A stretch of 64,000 nucleotides of DNA from assembly GCA_019637635.1 (NCBI GenBank), contig JAHBVI010000002.1, positions 1 to 64,000 on the forward strand. Direction: 5' to 3'. Below the pieces are notes generated by a model. It searched no databases. It was not told the origin of the DNA and was given only the letters and a program-made list of their open reading frames with translations. Position numbers and translations under genes: made by a program. This document shows positions 16,606 through 26,021 of this stretch, one piece after another. The DNA is from Anaerolineae bacterium (GTDB lineage: Bacteria; Chloroflexota; Anaerolineae; Promineifilales; Promineifilaceae). Each line of letters begins with the position of its first letter. Positions within the stretch are counted from its first letter, which is position 1.

Positions 16606-17973
16606 TTAACAAGACCATCTTCCCGATAACTCATACACTGCCACCCCCTCAATTTCTGGCGCCCTTTGCCAGTCTCCGCCTGTTAGCGATTCACCGGCGA
16701 TAATTTGATTGATGAGTGCGGCAGCCAGTTCGGCCGAACGGCCGTCATACGCCGTATGTACCGAAGCACAATATCGTTTCGTCCGCTCCCGCACATCCGG
16801 TTTACAGGTTGCCAGTTCTTGCAGCGCCACTACCACCGCCTGTGGGCTATCATAATAGGCGGCCAGGCCATTACGATGAAATCCATAATAGTCTAGCTTT
16901 TGCCCCAAAAAATCATAGTAAATGGGGTATACATTCATCAGGGCGGCTTCCAGCAAGATGTTGGAATCGCCGGCCAGGACCACATCCATACGGCTGAGGA
17001 AGTGGAAGGCAGGTTCGGTACGGCCGTCAGAACACTCCCATCCAACCTGCTGCGCCAGATTTTGCCACATCTTGCGCCGCGTGTCACCGGGGTGCGGTCG
17101 CAGAATAAACTGTAAACCCGGTAGATTTTGTACCAGCGTTTCCGCCAATGCAGCTACCTCGGCCAGACCATTTTGCGGGTTCACACAAATACCGGCCACA
17201 GCAGCCTGCCGCCGCCGATTTGTTTGCCCGGCATACGCATCAAAACGGGGCAGCCCTACCAAAAATACCTGCGTGGCCGATGGGCCGCAGGCGGCATATT
17301 TTTGAGCCGCATCGAACCCGTCCAACAAGGCGAAATCAAACGCCAATGGCGGAAACCGCTCTGAGACCGAGGCGTGTTGCAAATAGATCGTCGTGATCTT
17401 CTCTGCCTGTGCTGCCCGTAACATTGCCCGTGTCCACAGCATGTGGTCATTGGCCATAATCACCACCGCCGGCCGCATCCGCCGTAGCAACCGGCGAACC
17501 AGAATGTAATACCCATACGCTAACCAATACATGTCGAACACATACCGGAACGGCCGTCGCGCCACACCCCACGCCCTGATATAACGCGCCAGGGCCAACG
17601 GGAAAAAGAAAAGTGACCAGACATATGCTGGTAACAGCGGTAACTGGTGGTCACCAAACCCATCAATACCCAACAGATACGCACCGTTAATCTCTTTTGC
17701 CAACGGCCGTAGCGCCGCCGTCTGGTTATTGGTGCTGACAAAAAACAGGGGCGCCTGGGGTGTAAGGGGCGGCATACGCCCGCTTTGGGGGAGCTGGCGA
17801 ATCAACTTGAGCATACGCCAGAAGAAGGCGCCGATACGCACAAAAACGCCGGGCCTTGGCTGCCCCACCTGTGAAAGCAGCGTCATATCCATGTTCTGTG
17901 GCCGGTACAAATAAACCAGATCGGTCACATCGAGTGACAGCGCGTCACGGATAATCTGCCAGATTCCAGACAA
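16606..17973 (-). CDS. GT-B-like capsule biosynthesis transferase (second copy type)
   Basis: This 455-residue protein starts with TTG at 17973, supported by AGGAG 7 nt upstream. The motifs TTIYLQHASVSERFPPLAFD, TQVFLVGLPRFDAYAGQ and LQFILRPHPGDTRRKMW, then VVLAGDSNILLEAALMNVYPIYYDF, match the GT-B core of the 604-residue protein at 11998-13812. In particular both have a QH(G/A) turn, G(Q/L)PR-DA and RPHPG. It is probably a glycosyl or glycerol-phosphate transferase of the locus. It sits between the two flippases. Unlike the genes at 10-15.5 kb, it contains several ACGGCCGT octamers, so the two transferases may have different histories. Confidence 0.72.
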   Translation of the reverse strand: MSGIWQIIRDALSLDVTDLVYLYRPQNMDMTLLSQVGQPRPGVFVRIGAFFWRMLKLIRQLPQSGRMPPLTPQAPLFFVSTNNQTAALRPLAKEINGAYLLGIDGFGDHQLPLLPAYVWSLFFFPLALARYIRAWGVARRPFRYVFDMYWLAYGYYILVRRLLRRMRPAVVIMANDHMLWTRAMLRAAQAEKITTIYLQHASVSERFPPLAFDFALLDGFDAAQKYAACGPSATQVFLVGLPRFDAYAGQTNRRRQAAVAGICVNPQNGLAEVAALAETLVQNLPGLQFILRPHPGDTRRKMWQNLAQQVGWECSDGRTEPAFHFLSRMDVVLAGDSNILLEAALMNVYPIYYDFLGQKLDYYGFHRNGLAAYYDSPQAVVVALQELATCKPDVRERTKRYCASVHTAYDGRSAELAAALINQIIAGESLTGGDWQRAPEIEGVAVYELSGRWSC

Positions 17974-18036
17974 CTAAATCTCCTCGTCCATCGTGACTGG
18001 TAGCTGGTAAAAGCCACCGACCACTATCTGATTTCC

Positions 18037-19500
18037 TCAAAGCGCGCGGGCATATTGCCACAATGCGCGCAGTTGGGGGCGGTTGCCCGCTAAAAAAACG
18101 GCCAGGCCGGCCAGACTAAATACCAGGTATTGTTCGGTCAGGCAGCCGATCACGGCCAACACCACAGCCATCACACTGCCGATGGGCATGACCTGACCCC
18201 AATAATCCCGAATGCGTGGTCGCTGTTGCAGCAAGCGTTCGCCCAGCCATGCTTGCAGGAAGGTAAATACGGCCGACCCTGCCAGAATAGACATCGCTAC
18301 CCATAACATATTCAGGTTAAGCCAGGCCGCAGTAAAACCCAAAATGAGTACAACCACAACGGCCAACGTGGCGATGCCGGCTACTTTCATTTGCTGCTTG
18401 CGGGCAATTGCGACCGAATTGTAGCCAAATGTCACCGACAAGACTGCCTGTGACAATAAGAGGATGATCAACACGCCTACACTGGCGGCATATTGAGGCA
18501 AAATAATAACCAGCAGCGGGGCGGCCAAAATCATGCCAAACACCACCAGGAACACGGCCGTGCCATACACCACATTCACCCGCCACACCGTTTGCCGCAC
18601 CGCTTCATCCGGCAGGCCCAAGCGCGTTTTGGCCAGAACCACCGGGAACATAATCCAGGCGACAGCCCGCAGCCCCAGCAGCGTAGCATTGGCCAGAGCA
18701 TACGCCAGGGAAAAATAGCCCATCATCTCCACGGAATAGGAAATACCGATGATCGTCCGCCCCGCCAAAATAATGAGCCAGAAACTCAGGTTATAGACCA
18801 GCAGCGGAATGCCAATTTTCAGCAAATGCCGGGCTATAGGCGTATCCCACATCAGCCTGACGGGAAAGGGCGCGCGAACGGTATACAGCAGCACGCCAAT
18901 CACATTTGCCAACACCATTGCCGCCAGCGAAGCCATGATCAACTGTTCCCGGCTAACGAAAAAAATGATCGTCAGAGGTAATGCCGCCAGGATAAGCTCA
19001 TAGGCGGCAATACGCCCCAACTTTTGGTAGACGCGGTAGATGTTGGCATATACCTGGTTCACATGTGTCAGACCGGTCAACAGGGCCATAACCAGGGCAT
19101 ACTGGGTGAATGAATACCTGGTAAACAGGGGTATCTGAAACTGTTGCACAAGCAAACCCGCCAGCAATAACCCCAGAGAGATCAGGCAGGTCGTGGTCAG
19201 CGCAACGGCAATCAACCGGGTATGGTTTTGTTTGTTATCCGGTTCGGCCACTGCCAGTTCCACATTGATGGCATATTGCAGCCCCAACCCGGTATAAGAC
19301 AAATACTGGCTGACCAACATCAGGAAGCCCCAGACGCCGAACAAAATCGGCCCCAAAATACGCGCCAGCCAGATGCCGCGAACCAGTTGCAGCAGATAAC
19401 TCAGGTAACGGTTGGCCGTAAAAAGGACGGTGGGCTTTTTCAGCAACCGGCGCAGCGTGCCCCAGAGTTGGGTCACCTGCGCTGTGGTGGTCTGTATCAT
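18037..19500 (-). CDS. Polysaccharide flippase (Wzx-like), second
   Basis: The open frame extends upstream into pseI, but the ATG at 19500 (MIQTTTAQVTQLWGTLRRLL), 7 nt after the pseI stop, is the sensible start and gives 487 residues. About 14 membrane helices begin with TANRYLSYLLQLVRGIWLARILGPILFGVWGFLML, the flippase signature. It directly follows the pseudaminic-acid genes, so it is the best candidate for exporting a pseudaminic-acid-containing repeat unit. The polymerase-linked flippase at 15179 may serve another glycan. Confidence 0.87.
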   Translation of the reverse strand: MIQTTTAQVTQLWGTLRRLLKKPTVLFTANRYLSYLLQLVRGIWLARILGPILFGVWGFLMLVSQYLSYTGLGLQYAINVELAVAEPDNKQNHTRLIAVALTTTCLISLGLLLAGLLVQQFQIPLFTRYSFTQYALVMALLTGLTHVNQVYANIYRVYQKLGRIAAYELILAALPLTIIFFVSREQLIMASLAAMVLANVIGVLLYTVRAPFPVRLMWDTPIARHLLKIGIPLLVYNLSFWLIILAGRTIIGISYSVEMMGYFSLAYALANATLLGLRAVAWIMFPVVLAKTRLGLPDEAVRQTVWRVNVVYGTAVFLVVFGMILAAPLLVIILPQYAASVGVLIILLLSQAVLSVTFGYNSVAIARKQQMKVAGIATLAVVVVLILGFTAAWLNLNMLWVAMSILAGSAVFTFLQAWLGERLLQQRPRIRDYWGQVMPIGSVMAVVLAVIGCLTEQYLVFSLAGLAVFLAGNRPQLRALWQYARAL

Positions 19501-19507
19501 CAGCTTA

Positions 19508-20551
19508 TCAGGCAACCATATCCCATTGCACGGGCGTACCGGGGGCCACATCATAAGCGGCGCGCCGGCCGATGATTTCCGCCAGGTAACGGGTGTGCAG
19601 CCCATGACCGGGGCGAATGGAACGCACGTTTTCGGTTGTGAACGGTTCGCCGGCCTTGACATCTTTTACCACAAACAAGGAGCGGCGAAATACCCGGCTG
19701 GCCTGTTCTCGTGCGGTAACATCATACTGCACCTGTCCCAAAGCCTTTTCGGCGGCGCGAATGGCCTCGACCATCGCTTTGAATTCCTGGGGTTCCAGCG
19801 AGAAGGCGCTGTCTGGGCCGGGCACATTACGGGAGAGGGTAAAGTGCTTTTCGATGATGGCCGCACCCAGGGCTACGGCCGTGACCGGCGCAGCAATCCC
19901 CAATGTATGATCGGACAAACCCACCGGTACGCCATACGCGGCTGCCAGGTGGGGGATGGTGCGCAAATTCATCTCTTCCGGTGGCGCCGGGTAAGCACTG
20001 GTGCATTTGAGCAACGCCAGTTGGGTATTTCCTTCCTGGCGAATGGTTTGCACCGCCTCGTCAATTTCGGCCAACGTGGCCATGCCCGTAGACATGATGA
20101 TGGGTTTCCCGGTGCGGGCGATACGCCGGATAAGCGGGATGTCTACCACTTCAAATGAGGCAATTTTATAGGCCGGCACGTTCATGGTTTCCAGAAAGTC
20201 AACGGCCGTTTCGTCAAAAGGCGTAGAAAACAGATGCAAACCCAACTCTTGGGCCACCGCCTGCAATTTGGGCTGCCATTCCCAGGGCATGTAGGCATCA
20301 CCATACAGGTCATACAGAGTACGGCCGTCCCACAACGTGCCTGACTTGATCTGAAAATAGTTATTATCGCACTGAATGGTAATTGAATCTGGGGTATAAG
20401 TTTGCAACTTCACCGCATCTGCACCAGACTCTTTTGCCACCTGTAGTAGCGTTACGGCACGTTCAAAATCCTGGTCATGATTGGCCGACATCTCCGCAAT
20501 AACATAGGCGGGATGTTCTGCTCCAATCTCCCGTTCGGATATTCTAAACAT
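19508..20551 (-). CDS. pseI: Pseudaminic acid synthase
   Basis: The protein has 347 residues. A NeuB-type barrel (about 1-270) starts with AYVIAEMSANHDQDFERAVTLL, continues with VKLQTYTPDSIT and LYDLYGDAYMPWEWQ, and includes FSTPFDETAVDFLE, KIASFEVVDIPLI and IIMSTGMAT. A C-terminal SAF/antifreeze-like domain (about 285-347) ends the protein. The enzyme condenses the 6-deoxy altrose derivative with phosphoenolpyruvate to give pseudaminic acid. The segment YDLYGDAYMPWEW favours PseI over NeuB or LegI, as does the presence of PseB, PseC and PseG beside it. It is 15 nt downstream of the PseG-PseH fusion gene. Confidence 0.92.
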   Translation of the reverse strand: MFRISEREIGAEHPAYVIAEMSANHDQDFERAVTLLQVAKESGADAVKLQTYTPDSITIQCDNNYFQIKSGTLWDGRTLYDLYGDAYMPWEWQPKLQAVAQELGLHLFSTPFDETAVDFLETMNVPAYKIASFEVVDIPLIRRIARTGKPIIMSTGMATLAEIDEAVQTIRQEGNTQLALLKCTSAYPAPPEEMNLRTIPHLAAAYGVPVGLSDHTLGIAAPVTAVALGAAIIEKHFTLSRNVPGPDSAFSLEPQEFKAMVEAIRAAEKALGQVQYDVTAREQASRVFRRSLFVVKDVKAGEPFTTENVRSIRPGHGLHTRYLAEIIGRRAAYDVAPGTPVQWDMVA

Positions 20552-20566
20552 GGATAAATTCTCCTA

Positions 20567-22087
20567 CTATTTCACCTTATCTTCAGTAAGGGTATAGACA
20601 TATTTCAGACATTGCTGCCCGGCTGCCAGACTCAGCCCTTCATACAAAAAGCCAGCTCTGGAAAAAATGGTTTGGGAAGCCTGATTTTCAGACTTAATAT
20701 AAGCCACCAGTTTGGTTAATGATAAAATTGTGTGTTGGAAAGCAACAGCTTCACGCAGCACGGCCGTGCCCAGACCCTGGCCGCGATACTCTGGAGCGAT
20801 GTTGATAGAAACAGTACCGGCTTCATCTATGCGTACCTGCGCCACGCTCATCCACCCATCACCCACCCACATCTCAATGATTGTTAACAATGTGCCGGAT
20901 TGTGACAACACGACCGTAAACCAGCGTTGATGTTCTTCCCAGGAAATAGGAGTCGGATGGAAACTCATCTGGCGCGTCAACGGATCATTGGCCCACGCAA
21001 ATAAACGTGCCATATCTGCTTTTGTCACCAGACGGGAGCGCAAAACAACCCCTGAACATAGAGCCTGACATACACGATCAACCCCGCGGCCCTCAACGAC
21101 CGCTCTAGCTTTATGGCTCAACATCTTTCGCGCCTCAGGGGAATTGCGCAAATGACCAAGCTCCGTTGTTATTCTTTCGGTGGTAAGGTGGTGAAACCAG
21201 CCCAGGTTTATCCCAGCGCCCTCTGTTGCCAGACCATCTGCCAGAAGTGCCTGATTTTCTGCTAATACAATGAACAATGAAGGCAGTCCCATGAAGGCAA
21301 GTTCCCAACAAGTGCTGCCACTGGCCGCAATCGCCAGGTCTGCCCAGGCCATCAACTCCGGCATATTGAGTACATTCTGGCGGAGGTGAAAGCGGGGATC
21401 ATCGCCCACGGCCGTTGCCAACTTATGGTAATGAGGATTCTGCCCACCCACCACGATGACGGCTTCCCACTCACCCACTAGCTGCCGTAATGCCTCAATA
21501 ACCTTCAGGGTCACATTGTCCGAGTCGCTCCCGCCCAGGGTAACCAACAGGTGGCGGGCCACCTCAGGCATTGGCCGCTGCCAGCCACGCCAGGGCCAGA
21601 ACTCTCGCCGCAAAAGGACAAAAGAGGTACCCAACAGCAGACGGGTATATGGCTCTCGCGCCTGGTATAAACGGGCCTGGGCATAGATGTTTTGATTCAA
21701 TACCAGATCGGCGTAATAGTGATCGGCGTGGGCATTATCATCAATAAACAGCAATGAGAATCCCGCATCCTTGATCTGCTTCTGGTAAGCGCCGCCGAAA
21801 TGATAACCGTCCACCACAATCCACCAGGCATGGTGTTGCCGGGCTAATACGGCCGTAGCCGCCGCATCCCCTTCACTGCCAGCCTCCACGCCAACCAGAT
21901 GCGCCACTTGCATCCCCTCTTGCCGCAGCCGCTCCTCAATGGCGGTCGTTTCCCAGGCCAGCACAAAAAGAACTTCGCCGCCCTTTTCCTGCCAGCCTTG
22001 TGCCAGTGCCAGGCAGCGCATCAAGTGCCCCGTGCCCATTTGCGTGCCACCATCGGCGCGGATGAGGAGGGTGTGGCTCATCATCAC
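20567..22087 (-). CDS. pseG: PseG-PseH fusion: UDP-sugar hydrolase plus N-acetyltransferase
   Basis: The 506-residue protein joins two pathway steps. Residues 1 to about 345 are PseG: LLIRADGGTQMGTGHLMRCL, LVLNQNIYAQ, LLVTLGGSDSDNVTLKVIEAL and AIAASGSTCWELAFMGLPS. This part removes UDP from the 2,4-diacetamido altrose precursor. Residues about 355-506 are a GNAT domain of the PseH type: LVTKADMARLFAWANDPLTRQMSF, INIAPEYRGQGLGTAVLREA and YIKSENQASQTIFSRAGF. This part acetylates the C4 amine. In many bacteria these are two genes. It overlaps pseF by 4 nt (ATGA). Having both halves in one chain could channel the intermediate, though the acetyltransferase acts before the hydrolase. Confidence 0.92.
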   Translation of the reverse strand: MMMSHTLLIRADGGTQMGTGHLMRCLALAQGWQEKGGEVLFVLAWETTAIEERLRQEGMQVAHLVGVEAGSEGDAAATAVLARQHHAWWIVVDGYHFGGAYQKQIKDAGFSLLFIDDNAHADHYYADLVLNQNIYAQARLYQAREPYTRLLLGTSFVLLRREFWPWRGWQRPMPEVARHLLVTLGGSDSDNVTLKVIEALRQLVGEWEAVIVVGGQNPHYHKLATAVGDDPRFHLRQNVLNMPELMAWADLAIAASGSTCWELAFMGLPSLFIVLAENQALLADGLATEGAGINLGWFHHLTTERITTELGHLRNSPEARKMLSHKARAVVEGRGVDRVCQALCSGVVLRSRLVTKADMARLFAWANDPLTRQMSFHPTPISWEEHQRWFTVVLSQSGTLLTIIEMWVGDGWMSVAQVRIDEAGTVSINIAPEYRGQGLGTAVLREAVAFQHTILSLTKLVAYIKSENQASQTIFSRAGFLYEGLSLAAGQQCLKYVYTLTEDKVK

Positions 22088-22839
22088 CCCTGCTGTAATT
22101 CCTTTTGGGCGATGTGGGCGTTAATGGCCGCTAATTGTGGCGCTTCGGCCAGCAATTGTAGAACCTCTTGCCAGCCAAAGTCCTGGCGCGGCGCAAAGTG
22201 TTCGTAGATTGCCTGCACCAACTGCCAATCTTCCACTGTATCTACTGTCCACCGGTAACGGCCGTAATCTTCCCCCGCCGTTACACCCACCAGGCGAAAC
22301 AAGTAAGGGTTCTGGTACATGTAGGGGGTCACATGCGCCCGTTGGAACGGCGCTGTCGCCGCTTCCCAGGTCTGGCCTAAGGCCACCATCGAAAATACTT
22401 CTGTGTCCAACCCTCGGGGAAAGGTACGCGCCAGCGTATTGCTGGCATAATCGGCGCCAGATTCTTGAAAAATGCCGATCACCTGGTCAATGATCGCCGG
22501 CTCAATCAAGGGGCAATCCGAGGTAATGCGCACCACCACATCGGCCTGGTATGCCTGTGCTGCCCGGTAATACCGGTCTAACACATCTTCCTCACTGCCG
22601 CGAAAGCAGGCCACTTGCAGGCGTTCACATTCAGCCACAATCGCAGCATCGGCTGGCGACAGTGTGGTGGCTACAACGACCTCATCCACCAACGCCGCCC
22701 GCCGCGCCCGCGCCACCACCCACGCCAACATTGGCTGCCCGGCAATATCGCGCAGCGCCTTGCCCGGCAGCCGGGTGCTGCCCATGCGTGCCTGGATAAT
22801 GACTACCGTTTTGACTACTGTCTTGGCGGCCGTTTTCAT
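22084..22839 (-). CDS. pseF: SpsF-type cytidylyltransferase, probable CMP-pseudaminate synthetase
   Basis: The 251-residue protein carries KTVVIIQARMGSTRLPGKAL at the N terminus, the nucleotide-binding start of cytidylyltransferases, then GSEEDVLDRYYRAA, VRITSDCPLIEP and YRWTVDTVEDWQLV. It belongs to the SpsF (spore coat polysaccharide) branch and not to classical NeuA/PseF, but it fills the only unclaimed step of the pathway, activation of pseudaminic acid with CTP. Its gene overlaps pseC and pseG by 4 nt each. Family is certain; the assigned substrate follows from context. Confidence 0.85.
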   Translation of the reverse strand: MKTAAKTVVKTVVIIQARMGSTRLPGKALRDIAGQPMLAWVVARARRAALVDEVVVATTLSPADAAIVAECERLQVACFRGSEEDVLDRYYRAAQAYQADVVVRITSDCPLIEPAIIDQVIGIFQESGADYASNTLARTFPRGLDTEVFSMVALGQTWEAATAPFQRAHVTPYMYQNPYLFRLVGVTAGEDYGRYRWTVDTVEDWQLVQAIYEHFAPRQDFGWQEVLQLLAEAPQLAAINAHIAQKELQQG

Positions 22840-24032
22840 GCCCGGTAAGCCTCTACCACTTTGCTCACGGCCGTGATCACATCCTGCACATCCTCATCGG
22901 ACATTTGCGGGAAGATGGGCAACGACATGATTTCGGCGTAAGCGGCTTCCGCCGACGGGCACAGGCCAGGCTGCGTACCAAACCGCTGCCGGTAAAATGG
23001 ATGCAAATGTACAGGAATATAATGCATATTCACGCCCAGCCCCTCGGCCCGCAGCGCCTGGAATAACGTGTTCCTGTCTACCGTTAATTGGCTCAGATCA
23101 AAACGCACCACGTACAAATGATACGCATGGGAAACTTCCGGGCGGGTGGTGAGGGGAGAGACGGCCGTTAACCCCGCAAACGCCGCATCATATGTCCGGG
23201 CAATCGCCTGCCGCCGCGCCACCCAGCCCGGCAGCTTGCGCAGCTGGCTTAACCCCAACGCGCATTGAAAATCCGTCAGGCGATAGTTGTAACCCAATTC
23301 CACCATCTCATAAAACCAGGAACCCTGCTCGGCGCGCTGCCGGTGGTCGGTGGTAATGCCGTGATTGCGAAACACCCGCATCCGCCGCGCCAGTTCAGCG
23401 TCATTGGTGGTAATCACGCCGCCTTCGCCGGTGGTAATGTGTTTCACCGGATGCAGGCTAAAGATACTCAAATCGGCCAGCGTGCCCACCGGCATTTCCC
23501 GATACTCTCCGCCAATAGCATGGCAGGCGTCTGCCACCAGCTTCAGCCCGTGCCGGTGCGCCAGGGTATACAGGCGTTCATAGTCACACGGCTGTCCGGC
23601 ATAATCCACAGCCACAATCGCTTTGGTGCGAGCCGTGATTTTGGCAGCGACATCGTCTGGGTCAATTAGCAGGGTATCGGCCTGCACATCCGCAAACACG
23701 GGCGTGCCACCCTGGTAAACCACACAATTGGCGCTGGCGGCAAAGGTCATGGTCGGGGCAATGACCTCATCACCGGGGCTAATATCCAGCGCGTGCATGG
23801 CGGCATGAAGCGCCGCCGTGCCATTGCTGACGGCCACCGCTTCACGGGCGCCTACAAAACCGGCAAAAGCGGTTTCAAATTCGGGTACGTTGGGGCCGGT
23901 AGTCAGCCAGTCAGAACGCAATACGGCCGTCACGGCCGTGATGTCATCCTCATCAATCCATTGACGGCCGTAAGGCAACATCGTCTGCCGCACCGGGGTT
24001 CCCCCGTCCACGGCCAGCTTAGTTTTCATCAA
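22836..24032 (-). CDS. pseC: UDP-4-keto-6-deoxy-sugar 4-aminotransferase
   Basis: This is a 398-residue DegT/DnrJ/EryC1 aminotransferase. VSNGTAALHAAMHAL (about 68-82) binds phosphate, VADACHAIGGEYR holds the Asp that contacts the cofactor ring, and FSLHPVKHITTGEGG contains Lys197, the expected pyridoxal-phosphate Schiff-base lysine. It aminates C4 of the PseB product using glutamate. It overlaps pseB by 14 nt and pseF by 4 nt, so the three are translationally coupled. It is full length, with no missing key residue. Confidence 0.93.
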   Translation of the reverse strand: MMKTKLAVDGGTPVRQTMLPYGRQWIDEDDITAVTAVLRSDWLTTGPNVPEFETAFAGFVGAREAVAVSNGTAALHAAMHALDISPGDEVIAPTMTFAASANCVVYQGGTPVFADVQADTLLIDPDDVAAKITARTKAIVAVDYAGQPCDYERLYTLAHRHGLKLVADACHAIGGEYREMPVGTLADLSIFSLHPVKHITTGEGGVITTNDAELARRMRVFRNHGITTDHRQRAEQGSWFYEMVELGYNYRLTDFQCALGLSQLRKLPGWVARRQAIARTYDAAFAGLTAVSPLTTRPEVSHAYHLYVVRFDLSQLTVDRNTLFQALRAEGLGVNMHYIPVHLHPFYRQRFGTQPGLCPSAEAAYAEIMSLPIFPQMSDEDVQDVITAVSKVVEAYRA

Positions 24033-24993
24033 TCATCCTTTGCAGCGCCGCCGGCGCCAGCCACTCACTATTCGTGTCACTGCTGTAGGAGAAACCTTCG
24101 GGCAACAACTTACCTTCTTCCCAATTGTCTTGCGCCCACCACGGATGCGCCGGCTGGATCACAAAACGATCCGCCAGTTCCACCGATTGCCGCGCTTCAT
24201 CCACCGAAATCATAGATTCGTGCAGCTTTTCTCCTGGCCGGATGCCTATCATTTCAATCTCACATTCCGGCGCCATAAGCCGCGCCAGGTCCATAATGTT
24301 CATACTGGGGATTTTGGGGATAAACACCTCACCCCCATGCATCATTTCAATAGAAGAAATGACAAAACGCACCCCCTGTTCCAATGTGATCCAGAAGCGC
24401 GTCATGCGTTCATCGGTAATGGTAATCTTGCCGCTGGGGCGCTGTTGGCGGAAAAGGGGGATGACACTGCCCCGGCTGCCCACCACATTGCCATACCGCA
24501 CACAGGCAAAGCGTGTACCTTCCCGTCCCCGATAGGAATTGGCTTGCACAAACAATTTTTCGGCCACCAGCTTGGTAGCGCCATACAGGTTAACTGGCGC
24601 CGTTGCCTTGTCGGTACTCATCGCCAACACTTTTTGCACACCACAATCCAGGGCCGCCTCAATCACATTTTTAGCGCCCATCACATTGGTCATCACGGCT
24701 TCAAAAGGGTTATATTCACAGGCCGGCACCTGCTTCAAGGCCGCCGCATGAACCACCACATCCACACCCTGCATGGCCCGGCGCAGGCGCGCCTCATCCC
24801 GCACATCGCCGATAAAATACCGCAATGAGGGGTGATCGAACCCGCCGGTGCGCATTTCGTGTTGTTTCAGTTCATCCCGACTAAAAATAATCAGCTTTTT
24901 AGGGTGGTACTCTTGCAGCATCACTTCGGTAAATTTCTTACCAAAGGAGCCAGTGCCACCGGTTATTAATACAACCTGCTCTTGCCAATTCAT
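24019..24993 (-). CDS. pseB: UDP-N-acetylglucosamine 4,6-dehydratase (inverting)
   Basis: The protein has 324 residues, with Rossmann motif LITGGTGSFGKKFTE, then FSRDELKQHEMR, VVHAAALKQVPACEYNPFE, ALSTDKA-type AMSTDKATAPVNLYGATKLVAEK (catalytic Asp-Lys and Tyr-x3-Lys) and VRYGNVVGSRGSV. These are diagnostic for PseB/FlaA1-type dehydratases, which perform the first committed step from UDP-GlcNAc. GAGAGGACAAACC precedes the ATG. It overlaps the upstream TPR gene by 4 nt. In this locus the product feeds pseC. Confidence 0.94.
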   Translation of the reverse strand: MNWQEQVVLITGGTGSFGKKFTEVMLQEYHPKKLIIFSRDELKQHEMRTGGFDHPSLRYFIGDVRDEARLRRAMQGVDVVVHAAALKQVPACEYNPFEAVMTNVMGAKNVIEAALDCGVQKVLAMSTDKATAPVNLYGATKLVAEKLFVQANSYRGREGTRFACVRYGNVVGSRGSVIPLFRQQRPSGKITITDERMTRFWITLEQGVRFVISSIEMMHGGEVFIPKIPSMNIMDLARLMAPECEIEMIGIRPGEKLHESMISVDEARQSVELADRFVIQPAHPWWAQDNWEEGKLLPEGFSYSSDTNSEWLAPAALQRMIDEN

Positions 24994-26021
24994 GGTTTGT
25001 CCTCTCGTAATTGTTCAATCTGTTCTCTCACAGCTGTGTCTGCCGGATCCAGGCGATATACAGCCTCATAGGCAGCCAGGGCTTCTACTTTTCTGTCGGC
25101 GTCCAGATAAATATCGCCCAAATAGCGGTAAGCCCATTTTAAGTGAGGAGAATTTATTAATTGCCAGGCATCAATAATCTGGTTAATATGGGCGACCGCC
25201 TCATCAAGATCCCCTTCCGCCCAATAAAGAGCGTAGCCCATCCGTAGTTGTGCCCAATCATGTTTTGGATTCAAAGCCAGCGCTTGCCGGTATTCCTGCA
25301 AAGACAAAGCCGGGGATTTACCTTGCCAGGAATAAATGACGCCTCGTTCATAAAAAGCATGAGCTTTGCGCAAAGGGTCGCTAAACTGGTCGTTGGCTAA
25401 TGCCTGGCTATACATGCGTAAAGCACTTTCCGAGTTTCGATGTTCTGGAACCCATTCGTAGATGACCCCCTGCTGGAAATATGCATCACTGCGCAAAGGG
25501 TGCAAAAAATAGGGCTGTTGCACGGCCGTTTCATAAGCTGCCAGAGCCTCATCCCACCGTTCTTGTTTCTGGTAAGTCAACCCCATATAGTACCAGGGAT
25601 CGCCCTGTTCGGGAGATAGAATCACTGCCCGTTGATACCAAACCAGCGCTTCATCATATGCTCCCTGTTGGGCGTATAAATCACCCCAAGTTATTAATTC
25701 CGCGTCCATTCCGGTGACATGCTGCCACACAACTAAGGATTCGGCGTCTTGTAATAGGGCCAAATAGGTGTAACCCAATTGACGCCATGCGGCCTCATCA
25801 TCTGGGTTTATCTGCACAGATCGCTGAAACAAATGTTTTATATTCTGCATGGTCTCCGATCGCTTCGGTTCCGGCCAGGTAAGGGCCTGATTGAACAAAA
25901 CAAACCCAACATTGGTATAAAGGGAACTGACAATAGTCTGTCCATGCCACAATCCAAACAGCACCATCAGCATAATGGTTACCACTATGGCAGAAGGTAA
26001 GTTAATTGGCTTGTCCATCAT
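24990..26021 (-). CDS. Membrane-anchored TPR protein
   Basis: This 343-residue protein has an N-terminal membrane helix (about residues 8-28, IVVTIMLMVLFGLWHGQTIV) followed by roughly seven tetratricopeptide repeats. Examples are EAAWRQLGYTYLALLQDAES, GDPWYYMGLTYQKQERWDEAL and WAYRYLGDIYLDADRKVEAL. The repeats should face the outside and act as a protein scaffold. The gene lies between the Wzz-like gene (20-nt overlap) and pseB (4-nt overlap). A role in assembling or sizing the glycan machinery is therefore plausible but unproven. No catalytic motif is present. Confidence 0.85.
   Translation of the reverse strand: MMDKPINLPSAIVVTIMLMVLFGLWHGQTIVSSLYTNVGFVLFNQALTWPEPKRSETMQNIKHLFQRSVQINPDDEAAWRQLGYTYLALLQDAESLVVWQHVTGMDAELITWGDLYAQQGAYDEALVWYQRAVILSPEQGDPWYYMGLTYQKQERWDEALAAYETAVQQPYFLHPLRSDAYFQQGVIYEWVPEHRNSESALRMYSQALANDQFSDPLRKAHAFYERGVIYSWQGKSPALSLQEYRQALALNPKHDWAQLRMGYALYWAEGDLDEAVAHINQIIDAWQLINSPHLKWAYRYLGDIYLDADRKVEALAAYEAVYRLDPADTAVREQIEQLREDKP

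Noticed and set aside
24040-24828. Plus-strand open frame of 262 codons opposite pseB
   Set aside because: It is rich in His, Arg and Gln as expected for a shadow; pseB on the other strand is certain.
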